Below, piece by piece: positions 52,701 to 64,000 of a DNA stretch of 64,000 nucleotides. This DNA comes from Arctopsyche grandis (Eukaryota; Arthropoda; Insecta; Trichoptera; Hydropsychidae). Position numbers and translations under genes: made by a program. Below the pieces are notes generated by a model. That model had not been told where the DNA came from and made no database searches. It worked only from the letters and a program-made list of their open reading frames with translations. Each line of letters opens with the position of its first letter. Positions within the stretch are counted from its first letter, which is position 1. The DNA lies in contig NC_135356.1 in NCBI RefSeq assembly GCF_051622035.1, forward strand, positions 23,714,839-23,778,838. Reading direction: 5' to 3'.

Positions 52701-54754
52701 ACATCCCTATGCATAACGAATACTCCTGGTATTCTAAAATTTGTTTTTTTGAAATCTCCATACTTGTCGACGCATCCGCCACATACGTACGTACCCACAA
52801 ACATACATATATCGCCTCCGTTTTTGTATATATGTATGTATTATTATTTCAAATAAGTACTTTGAAATTTTTCGTACCAAATACTATCTGATGAATTAAT
52901 TAGACTCTTTTGGGAATGGTGAGGTGTTTTGTTTAAATAATTCTCTGTGAATTAAAATTTGCGGGTATGATTTTTTCAGTTAGTTGTCGAAGATTTTAAT
53001 TAAGAAATGCTAATGTTTTCGCGAACCCATATAAAATAATCAAGAACTGTTCGAGCTTTTGGCTAGCTATATTATGTACTGTTTTAATAATTATTTTATT
53101 AATTATAATTTTTTAATTATTTATAAGACGAGCATTTGTAACCTAACCTAACATCCATAACCTCCTTTTTTTGTTTGTCAAATTGAATGTTACTTTGTTT
53201 ATTAGTGATCTGGTAAGTGAATTTATTAATTGATTAATTCATATTGATAGAAAATAGAAGATAAATAATCTTCTTGAATTAACCAATAATTGTGATTTGG
53301 AATGTGAAAAGGAAGCAAGTGAAATATTTCACAACAAAGGAAAGTCAAAGATTAAACTTCAACCCTTGCCAACTCAGTATTAAACAAAATTATATCATCT
53401 TTCTTCAAAAATATCTAAAGCATTCAATTTCCAACTGAAAATTATTCAATTCAAATTTCATAATACTATGTCAAAATTTTCTAAATTAAAGTGCATTATA
53501 CATATTATCAGAGATGGAAATAAAGTTATGGTTTACCAAGTGAATAGTTTTTTTTTTTTTTTAAAAGTATTTGAAAAAAAGTTTCGTGTACTCAGTGAAT
53601 ACTATTAAAAATAAAGTTCAATTACATATATATTCCTCTTAAATTTCGTGTCATCTCGCCCCCTCCTCCCCCATCCATGGTGACGCTCGGTCTTTCATAT
53701 ATTAGGAAATAAATAAACAATATACGTAAACGTTATACCTACGTTATGCGGCACTTCGAAGACAGAATAAACAACTTGAACGAGAAACATTAAGATAACA
53801 ACATCCAGCCAGATTAACCATTTTTTCTGACGTCAATTTTAGATTCCCATCGAAAGCGATGTTATACGCTACATTAATGATATTTCTCAATGTCAGAAGT
53901 TCTCGAATAAGTCTCGAGGACTTTTTAAGAGGGAAATGTCAGTGAGCACTCGATGAAGACTTCATAAGTGGAAGAAAGATTGGTTTTGTATGATAATTGA
54001 TAATTATTGTGATATATATATTATATATGTATGTATTATATATACGTATGTATATTTATTTATTTATACTTGGGAGAGGCGGCAGAGCCGATAGACTCAA
54101 GTAGTTTGATTTATACATATATGTATGTAAATTAAATGAGAAAAAAAGTTAAATAAATTCTATATAAAATTATTTATTTATTAGTTAAGGTGATGTAATA
54201 ATTGTCGTCTTTAGGTTGTTTAATATACAAACATACGTATGTATGTATATTTGGAGCTTAAATTCACTGATTAAATACCTTTCGGTCTCTTCGGCATCCT
54301 TTACATAGATATTCAGAGGATTCAATTGTGATCTTTCAATGAAATGGCTAACGGTTTCATAACAAAGGTCTTTCCGTATTCCTTTCACGATATCTCTTTA
54401 TTTAGCCTATTATTCTACTTTATACTACAAGTCAGGATCTATATCGAACTGCTATTCACACGTCAATACCGGTTTTAATACACTTGGAAATGATTAATTT
54501 TATGATTTCGTATTTTTGGCTTTTATTTTGAATTATCATTGTGTTAAGAAATTCCAAATATTTTTTGTTAAGACTTCATTTTCACTCAAAGTTTAAACTT
54601 TTTTGACATCTTGATTTGTATTTAATCCTTCAATAGCCTTCCTCGGATGTATGAAAACTGAAAAAAAGAACTCCTTCCAAGGGTTTCAAACATTCCGAAA
54701 TGTATCTATGTATGTATGTATATACGATCTAAGTTAGCTACCACAAGATGTTAC

Positions 54755-54759
<5 letters not shown>
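52701..54759. other. Intron DNA, nothing recognised
   Basis: AT-rich with TACATA palindromes. A C-rich spot near 53655 (CGCCCCCTCCTCCCCCATCC) is unexplained. Confidence 0.4.
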
Positions 54760-54833
<74 letters not shown>

Positions 54834-54949
54834 AATTTTATATGTATTTGTATATATTTTATACGTATGTGTATATATGTGTGTTCGTGTATGTGCATAT
54901 ACATATATGTATATATATACGCTCCCATTGTAAATGGCTATATATGTAC

Positions 54950-55010
<61 letters not shown>
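54760..55010. repeat. Two (AT)n arrays
   Basis: Runs at 54760-54830 and 54955-55010 are separated by GT/TA-rich sequence. Translated frames over this region are low-complexity YIYI artefacts. Confidence 0.95.
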
Positions 55011-55012
<2 letters not shown>

Positions 55013-55984
55013 AAAATGTATACATTAATTTTTATATACATATGTAGAATCACGCAATTTTTGAACGGATTTGAAGTCTTTCAGTGCCGATTGTTATGTA
55101 CGAATCATTTTTTATATATGTATATTTTTGCGGGTTATATTTATCCAAGTTTCGCCTTCAAGACTGTATAAATCATGAGGCAACTCCTCGAGTTTTCCTA
55201 CGTATTCCACGAAACCGGCATATTTAATACATATTTATATGTCTTTATATACACACATTTTTTTCATACCGCTTTCGCATTTTTCTTTTTAATTTGCTTT
55301 GTTCGTGTTAATAAATAAAAAGGAGAGACGTCTCCTTTCCCCCCCCCCTCATCCTTTTCTTCTTACTCTTCTGAAGCTTCACTTTCATTTTAGAGTTCTG
55401 AAAGAAATCCGAAGAAACCGGGAGAATGCGTGCTCGAATTTTCAGAAGTGAAATTATCTATAAAAACGCAAAATAAATTTGCAATAATTTTTAAGTTAAA
55501 CTCAAATCGTCAGAAATATTCTTTTGAGTTATTAAAAAATATGAACATACGTAGTATCTTAATATTTTTTTTCTCTATGTAAAAACTTGGTTGAAAGTTT
55601 GACCATACAATTTGGGCAACGAAATAAAATATGTATACAAAGTAACGATCCCGGTTTCCGTCAGTCCAGGTTTCAATTAAATATATCTACTATTTTTAAT
55701 TTAAAAAACTTTCTAGCGATCTACATACTAATCAAATATACTTAATTATCATATTATATTATACGATTATTTTGTAATTCAAACGTCTAGAAATATCCAT
55801 ATATTTCTCAATGGTAAGTTCGGTCGCCAGGTTGTTGTACGAGTCTCCGTCACCTGATTTAACGCGTTGAACACAAATAATTTCAAAATACTGAAATATG
55901 TATGTACATATACAATTTTAATTTGAAATTATTTAATTTATAGTCTGTTTAAAAATGAATAAATGAATGCAAACAATTACATAT

Positions 55985-55993
<9 letters not shown>
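55011..55993. other. Intron DNA
   Basis: A C10 run and pyrimidine-rich stretch at 55338-55375. No gene or named repeat. Confidence 0.4.

Positions 55994-56074
<81 letters not shown>
55994..56074. repeat. (AT)n array
   Basis: About 40 AT units, immediately upstream of GC-rich block copy 2. Confidence 0.95.
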
Positions 56075-56081
<7 letters not shown>

Positions 56082-56099
56082 CATATATTTATGTGGGTA

Positions 56100-56330
56100 T
56101 GTGGCGGACGCATGGAGATTGTGGCGAGGAGACGCGGGGAATTGGGGATGGGTGTGTGTTGTGCTCCTGATATTGACTTGGAATGGGTGACGTCAGCTTT
56201 AGATGCAATGTGCGGGAGCGTACACACATACACACATTTATGTAGACACACACACACACACACATTTACTAACGGGGCATTAATACGCGCGCGCGTCTAT
56301 ACATTACCTTACACTATATTTCTATATATA
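56100..56330 (+). repeat. GC-rich block, inverted pair, copy 2
   Basis: Order of words: GAGGAGACGCGGGGAATTGG, TGTGCTCCTGATATTGAC, GCGTACACACATACACACA, a short CA run, CATTAATACGCGCGCGCG and ACATTACCTTACACTATAT. It matches copy 1 (52455-52700) inverted. Confidence 0.75.
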
Positions 56331-56442
56331 TAACATATAATTTTATGTTAATTCGTGTAACAATTCCTTTCCGTAGCCATCCGTTGAAATCAACGGGCAC
56401 AGCACAAGTTTTAAAAAAAGTTTTGAAACATTTGAAAGAAAA

Positions 56443-56486
56443 CAATTATACCTTTACGTATATGAAGATACGTAAAGGTATAATTG
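56443..56486. repeat. 19-bp perfect hairpin
   Basis: CAATTATACCTTTACGTAT and its exact reverse complement flank a 6-nt loop (ATGAAG). It lies in otherwise single-copy-looking sequence. Confidence 0.85.
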
Positions 56487-57439
56487 CGGTATGCACGGAC
56501 AAGAAAATAAAACCCAAAGATTATAATATTCAAATTAATATATAAAAGAAAAATAAGTAAAAACATCAGACGAAAATACTACTTTCTTAATATGCAACGT
56601 TTGAATCAACTTCATAGGGTCGGAAAATTTCTTTAATATGTCGGAAAATATTCAATTTAACGTAAAGCGATAGCTTTGATTTCCCCGGTGTTTTCCCCGC
56701 TGCGCTCACAAGAACGAGCCCCGCTTATTTAATCATCGAAACTTTTCCTCATTGTGACCGATTAACGTGAAACTTTCGCATGCCATCCCCGTGTTGTATT
56801 GCACAAACAAGAGGTGATGGCATCGAAAGGGTCAACCAGCGGGGGAGAGTGCAGTACCCCTTTACAAACTCACAACATTCGTTTTGAAGTTGCCTACCTT
56901 TTAATTGCCACTCTGAACTGAGTGCATTTTGAAACTATGCACGCTCTCTAAAATACACATGTGGACAATAAGGACTTACAATTGTCCCTGCTTTAACCCA
57001 TTCAAATCTTGGAGTATTTGAGAGTTCAAAAACACGCATGACATTTGCCAATTTTATTAATTAGTTTTTTTTTTAAATATTGTATATGCACATATTTTTT
57101 TGTAGTGAATTGGTTTCATTGAATGAAAAATTGCACATAACTAAAGTGGTACGATAGGGAAGACTTTTCTCTCCCTCTAACCCTCCCAACACTTTCAACA
57201 TTTACGAGAATATGTACATACATATGTAGTAGATTTTGGTTTTTTATTTGATATTTTGAGTCACGTATTTCTTAGCAGGGTATTGTCATGTATCGTTACT
57301 AGCAATTTGTTACCCTTCATATAATATTAGTAAAATGGTTGTAATTAAGATGTATCTATTATAGTCGATCCGATGTAGTGAGAGACTGACGAGAACCGAG
57401 CATGCTGTCGCCTTCGTGTACTGTGTAAATAATTTCTTA
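56487..57439. other. Intron DNA with GC-richer island
   Basis: The 56690-56945 block (CCCCGGTGTTTTCCCCGCTG, AAAGGGTCAACCAGCGGGGG) has balanced composition and no ORF, so it may be regulatory. Nothing else recognised. Confidence 0.4.
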
Positions 57440-57835
57440 ACTTATTTTTTAATTATTTCTTATTTAATTGTATAATATTATTACAATATAATTCAATTCA
57501 AGGTCTTTAATAATATTACTGTAAGTTTTGCTGTTGATAACATGACATTGACAATTACTTTTATCATCTTAAAAATATAAATTTCCATCAATATAATATA
57601 TATACGTATTCCATAAATAAATTAATATTATCAACAACTTACACTTTTATGTTAAAATTTTATTAATACATATATAGTAAATATTTCAAAATTCGAAACA
57701 CAAACTCAAAACTAACAAAAAATAAAAGTCAAATACTGCCGAACGCTATACGCACGAACAATGTTGTATTATTTGACCAAAATACAATGTAAAACTGAAA
57801 CGAAATGTAATTGGTCATCGCCAGTCGAGTAGGGG
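57440..57835 (-). repeat. Long interspersed repeat, copy 1
   Basis: Reverse complement of about 63045-63425. Shared words include TTTATTTATGGAATACGTAT, CTTACAGTAATATTATTAAA with GACCTTGA, and ACATTGTTCGTG. No coding capacity. It may be a pair of solo LTRs or a non-autonomous element. Confidence 0.75.
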
Positions 57836-59107
57836 CTGAATGTGATAGCATGTACATTTTAAGTCTCATGCTAGATCGGTTCGATTATAGTTATGTTTTA
57901 AGAACTTTGTTATGAATTAATGTATGTTTTTACATATGTATATAATGAACAAATCTGCATTCCCTTTTCATAAATTAGAATCAATCATTGTTGTACATAA
58001 ATCGGATTAAAAATAAAGAAGAATCTAATTAATCGGAAACTATTTAATCATTACTAATTTTAATCCACTTAATTCGAATATGACAATGATTTGAATTGCC
58101 TTCTTTTTGTTTATGAGATATAACCGTTTTAAAAAAAAAGCCCAGTTCTTACAGATTTTTGGCTTTTACAATCTTTTCACTCATCTATTACTACTGGGTC
58201 AAAATTGAGTATTCAAGATTTTGACTGATTTAATAGTTTTGTCAATGTAATGGTAAATGTTTATATTTTATGTACGGGTATACAAGTTTAATTTACTGTT
58301 ATAAGTCGCCATGCAACGTTAAATTAACAAAGAATGAAAGTCGCAATTATATTTTTTTCTCTCGGTTGCAAATCGTTGATTTAGAGTGGTCCTAGCTGAT
58401 CTCACAGATATGCCTTGAGTCTGATCTGTCATTTGCAGTGCTATTCGATTATCACGATTATTTTCGTCAGAAGCTCAAGTTGACGGCCTCCACGGCGATT
58501 GTCATCTTTGATGTATTCTTGGCTCTTATTTAAAGGATTAATTCATTCATGAAAAGTCGTTTTTTGTGTATTGTCTCTATAATTACCTGTGTAATAATAT
58601 CAAGATTTTTCAACCGAATTTAATGCTAGTGTGTACTTGAAATTTAGGCGAATTAGAATATGAATAAGCTGAAGATGTGTTAATTGAATATAATTATAGT
58701 TAAAATATGTAATACACAATTATAGTATTCCGTATTCAAATTACGGAAACTTTTTGAGCGCACTTTCGTATTATTTATTTTTTTAAATAATTTAAACAAG
58801 AATTGTACTTGTATTTAATTTCTTAAAAAAATAATTTTGACTCGTGACAAAATTAATTTATATTTATTAGTACACGGCGGCTGTTTTATTTTTAATTTAT
58901 GTGAAAAGGCGGGATATAAATTAATTTTTGTCTTAAAAAGTGCGTGAAATTTCATAAACAAACGTCCAGATGTATGTATGTAGAATGAAAATTTAGCAAT
59001 AAAAATGTAAATTAAAAAGTCAGTTCCTTGAAATTTCCCGCATAACGAAATCTTCATTGATTTTTTTAAATGTACAATATCCATTAAATGAAGACCATTA
59101 ATCCCTT
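57836..59107. other. Intron DNA, nothing recognised
   Basis: AT-rich. No open frame with protein-like composition and no repeat I can name. Confidence 0.4.
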
Positions 59108-61089
<1,982 letters not shown>

Positions 61090-61765
61090 CTAATGGTTTT
61101 ACCCGGCTTAGCTCGGTATTTGTAATATAAACTGCTTAAACATGACTAGAGACCCGTATTTCGGGCATCTATTTTTGTCAATCTTAGCATTTTCATTTTG
61201 CATTTTAGCGTTTTAGGGCAGTGCTTCCCAATTACTTTCATGTCACGACCCCCTAAATCTGAAAGAATTTATTCCCGGCACTAAAAAAATTTTTTTCTAG
61301 TTAAAAGGTTTATTTGGCAGTAATTATTATAATTATAATACACATATTTATATTCAGCACAAAATTATAGGAACTTGCTTAAAAACATTTTTTTTAAATA
61401 AAAACTATACATACATGAAACAATTTAATGCGATAGATGAGGTCGCATGTTTTTACATAAAAAATCGACATCGGGTTCAATGTCAGAAATCCTAACTCGC
61501 AAAGCATCTTCCAAAGTCTCCGTGGAAAGACATGACCTTTGCTTATTTTTTAATATAAGTAATGACGAAAATGCTGTTTCGCATAGGTACGTAGTCGCGA
61601 AAGTGTCTCTAAACATGACTAATCTAATAGTAAACATTTTATTAAATTTATTTGAATAGTTTCATTTTATATAAATTTATTTGAATTCTCATTTTTTTCT
61701 TCTTATTAAATTGAACGTCACGAATAATCATATATATTTATTCTCTTTCGAAATTAGTTATTAGA
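61090..61765 (-). mobile_element. Helitron-like element, copy H7, interrupted
   Basis: Plus strand CTAATGGTTTTACCCGGC at the left and TTCTCTTTCGAAATTAGTTA TTAGA|T at the right. The interior is split after AAACATGACTA, a word repeated at about 61612, by roughly 470 bp containing a hAT fragment. Confidence 0.65.
61219..61612 (-). mobile_element. hAT fragment nested in Helitron H7
   Basis: The left end CAGTGCTTCCCAATTACTTT is hAT-like. On the minus strand 61610-61428 encodes a transposase dimerisation tail: FATTYLCETAFSSLLILKNK, then ISDIEPDVDFLCKNMRPHLS H and a stop. The N-terminal part and right end are lost. Confidence 0.65.
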
Positions 61766-62874
61766 TTATAAGCAAACAAAACAAAGCTCGTATTCATTAT
61801 CTGTTTTCGAAACTAAACGTTCCCATTCATTCAAAGTACAGAAGAGCACATAAGAAAAGGTCATCTTTATACGGCTGTTAACTGATTAAAGTCTCATCTG
61901 TTGCGATACAAACATATCCAGTAGTGTGGGGAACGTAATACGCAGACATACTGATTTTGAGAAGCATTAATTTGATTTTTTGATTTTTAAATGCTTTTTA
62001 TTATTACGAAATTATGTTCACAATACATCTTATATCTATTTTAATAGCTACTGATCTACTGATCATTTTCTATTTTACAATTTAATTTAATTTGGTTATT
62101 AATCACAGTATTATATTATTCTAATGTTAATCTAAAGCATAATAGGAAAAAGAGCTCAAAAAACTATTTACAATCCTTATAAATGTTCATAATACATCTA
62201 ATAAGCATTAATTTAACATTAAGCATACGTTAACATATTTGCGAGAGCCTGTGAGCTAAAGAACAATTAATTTCACATCAAATCGAATATTCTCGATATA
62301 TACTGGGTATACGCACTTGAAATCAAACAATAAACAAGACACTAGCACGCAATCGCACACGACACTATAAAACGCCACTATAATTCGATTCATACCATAT
62401 AATAATAGAGTAGTTACAATAAACAAATCGCAGCATGTGCGTTATCTCATTAGCTACTATATGTGCATATATAGGTATCATATTAAATCATAATAATATG
62501 AATATGCAAGTCGTTATGTAGTATACGTAGGTATAATCGTCGATGATTATTTTCAGGTTTGAATGAAACGCATCGATGGGCATGTGGATATTGTACAAAT
62601 GTATGTACTATGTATTTATATGCGGGTTGATAACGCTGTTGCTATGTATTGATTTTATTTATCCAATATTTTATTAAACCAAGTAATAAGAGGGATCGTC
62701 CCTCAGGAATGTCCAGAGCGGGTATCAGCAATCGGACTGCATTCAGAATTGCACTGTGGAAATGTTTATTTGCGTTTTATTGCATTTCATTTCGTTCCGT
62801 TGAGGTTTTGTTTCATGCGGTTGTGTTAGAATTTTAATGTTTGTATATATGTGTGTACATATATTAATCCACAT
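61766..62874. other. Intron DNA, nothing recognised
   Basis: AT-rich with scattered TACATA words. A GC-richer bit near 62690-62760 is not identified. Confidence 0.4.
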
Positions 62875-63030
62875 CATAGCTCACTGAATTGTTTGTTTAC
62901 CAGTAGAAAGGTCGTGGGTTCGAATTCCGGTTGGAATTGAAAAATTTATTCGATTTAAATCTTCTAGTTTCATGCCGGATACATTAGCTTACTTTATTGT
63001 TAGCTAACCCTATAGTCGAGCTGATCTACC
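62875..63030 (+). mobile_element. Second tRNA-like SINE family
   Basis: An A-box-like ATAGCTCACTGAATTG and a B box GGTTCGAATTCC (62917-62928) are spaced as in a tRNA-derived promoter, but the flanks do not fold as an intact tRNA. The body differs from the SINE at 2473. Only one copy is seen here. Confidence 0.5.
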
Positions 63031-63044
63031 ATGAGATCGGGTCG

Positions 63045-63425
63045 ACTCCACTCCACGATCAATTACATTTCGTTTCAGTTTCGTATTGAATTTTGGTCAA
63101 GATATAAAACATTGTTCGTGAGTATAGCAGTCGGTAGAATTTAACTGCTATACTTTTTGTTAGTTTTGAGTTATTGTTTCGTATTTTAATATTGACATTA
63201 ATTAAATTTTAATATAAAATACGTAAGTTGTTGATATTATAAATTTATTTATGGAATACGTATATATTTTATATTAATGGAAATTTATATTTTTTAGACG
63301 GTAAAAGTAATTGCCAACGCAATGTAATGGAAGGAAAAACTTACAGTAATATTATTAAAGACCTTGCATCGAATTAATTATATTGTAATAATATTATAAA
63401 GTTAAATAAGAAATAATAAAAAAAA
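63045..63425 (+). repeat. Long interspersed repeat, copy 2
   Basis: Inverted counterpart of 57440-57835. It includes GATATAAAACATTGTTCGTG, a possible TATA-plus-start pair, which would suit an LTR promoter. In copy 1 the same place reads AATACAACATTGTTCGTG. Confidence 0.75.
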
Positions 63426-63614
63426 AATAATGAAATTATTTTGCGTCCTTTCAATGTTACAAGATGCTCGTTTCTCGTAAGTCTTACATGTATGTATGCA
63501 TATTCATACATATATAGTGCTATTGTGTTAATATATCGTGTTTTCTAATAGCCGAGAGATGAAAAATGAATTTCTTAAAGATGTGTAAATTAAAAAGTGT
63601 TTCTGCACGATTTT

Positions 63615-63845
63615 TTTTATATTTTTTTATTTTATTTTATTGTCACAAATCAATACACACTCGCCATTACAGATTTGCTCCAATGCGACGGGTGTACGTT
63701 AATGAAATACATAAACAATCAGAAATCAGAAATACAGTAATACATACATATACAATCAGAATATATAGAATATAACAATTAATCAGAAATAATAATCATA
63801 GTGACATCTATGGATTTCAGATTACTGTGTATAATTAATACAAAT
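63615..63845 (-). mobile_element. LINE 3' tail, same family as 850-1650
   Basis: Plus-strand TTTTATTTTATTTTATTG followed by ATACACACTCGCCATTACAG and TTGCTCCAATGCGACGGGTG matches the tail at 846-930. On the minus strand the retroposon ends in TAAAA repeats. Confidence 0.65.
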
Positions 63846-63849
63846 TATA

Positions 63850-64000
63850 CACAGGCAGATTTTTGTGACAACAGGATTAGATTTAATACCAATTTTCAGG
63901 AACCGTTTCAGCAATGATCAGATAAAATTGGCAAACTCTGATAGAGAAACGATCGATTTGGAGTCACAAAACCCCCAAATCTAACCAGCAGTGGCGAGGA
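63850..64000 (-). mobile_element. tRNA-derived SINE, cut by window end
   Basis: Reverse complement of the SINE body: GGAACCGTTTCAGCAATGAT, TTGGCAAACTCTGATAGAG, CGATCGATTTGGAGTCACAA and CTAACCAGCAG. The head lies beyond the window. Confidence 0.75.

Noticed and set aside
54716-55171. Long YIYIYI open frames on both strands
   Set aside because: Pure translation of (AT)n microsatellites; the same applies to frames at 47132-47462, 55963-56170 and 59084-59419.
56345-56545. 66-codon Lys-rich frame
   Set aside because: It spans a perfect 19-bp hairpin and has no family resemblance; chance is more likely.

Overview
The window is AT-rich eukaryotic nuclear DNA, most likely from an insect. Two split host genes have short introns of about 73-83 nt. 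There is a TATA-less core promoter with a TCAGT initiator plus a DPE, tRNA-derived SINEs, arthropod-type LINEs (RTE, R1-like, Jockey-like), hAT, pogo, piggyBac-like, Kolobok-like, MULE-like and Helitron-like elements, and pervasive TACATA/TATGTA palindromic simple sequence. I cannot name the species. I see no bacterial operons and no CRISPR.

Layout. 1-7.6 kb: a small GC-rich ORF, then a pile of nested repeats: a MULE-like foldback element with a 9-bp target duplication carrying a Jockey-like LINE 3' end, a hAT MITE, a second foldback, a SINE, and a nearly full-length RTE-clade LINE whose single ORF is interrupted by one in-frame amber codon. 8.87-15.05 kb, minus strand: a multi-pass membrane protein gene. 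I reassembled seven exons with consistent phases, plus a probable first exon with its own initiator. Its introns hold further foldback elements. 15.4-20.8 kb: more repeats (two MULE-like copies, one with an LTR-like insertion; LINE remnants; a hAT MITE; a minisatellite; a pogo MITE). 21.06-23.70 kb, plus strand: a LETMD1-type mitochondrial protein gene in three recognised exons, whose second intron contains a pogo/Tigger-like and a piggyBac-like element.

24.8-39.5 kb is a transposon-rich stretch: SINEs in inverted orientation, at least six Helitron-like copies with A|TC...CTAG|T ends (two of them directly abutting), an R1-like LINE, and two hAT elements with perfect 8-bp target duplications. 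One of these hAT copies is part of an inverted duplication with a second site 4.5 kb away.

At 41.38 kb there is a convincing plus-strand Inr+DPE promoter. It is followed by a GC-rich 5' UTR with short upstream ORFs and a 19-codon coding stub that looks like the start of a signal peptide and ends at a perfect GTAAGT donor. I found no downstream exon, so the remaining 22 kb reads as the start of a very long first intron. It holds a Kolobok-like element, (AT)n arrays, two pairs of inverted repeats, degenerate GGYCAGTA arrays and GC-rich islands that could be regulatory.

The two complete host genes have unrelated jobs (a polytopic membrane protein; a mitochondrial LETM1-domain protein), and nothing in their spacing suggests joint function. 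I found no clear evidence of a new biological system. The most useful novelties are the foldback families, the degenerate 20-bp arrays and the unassigned long-intron gene.
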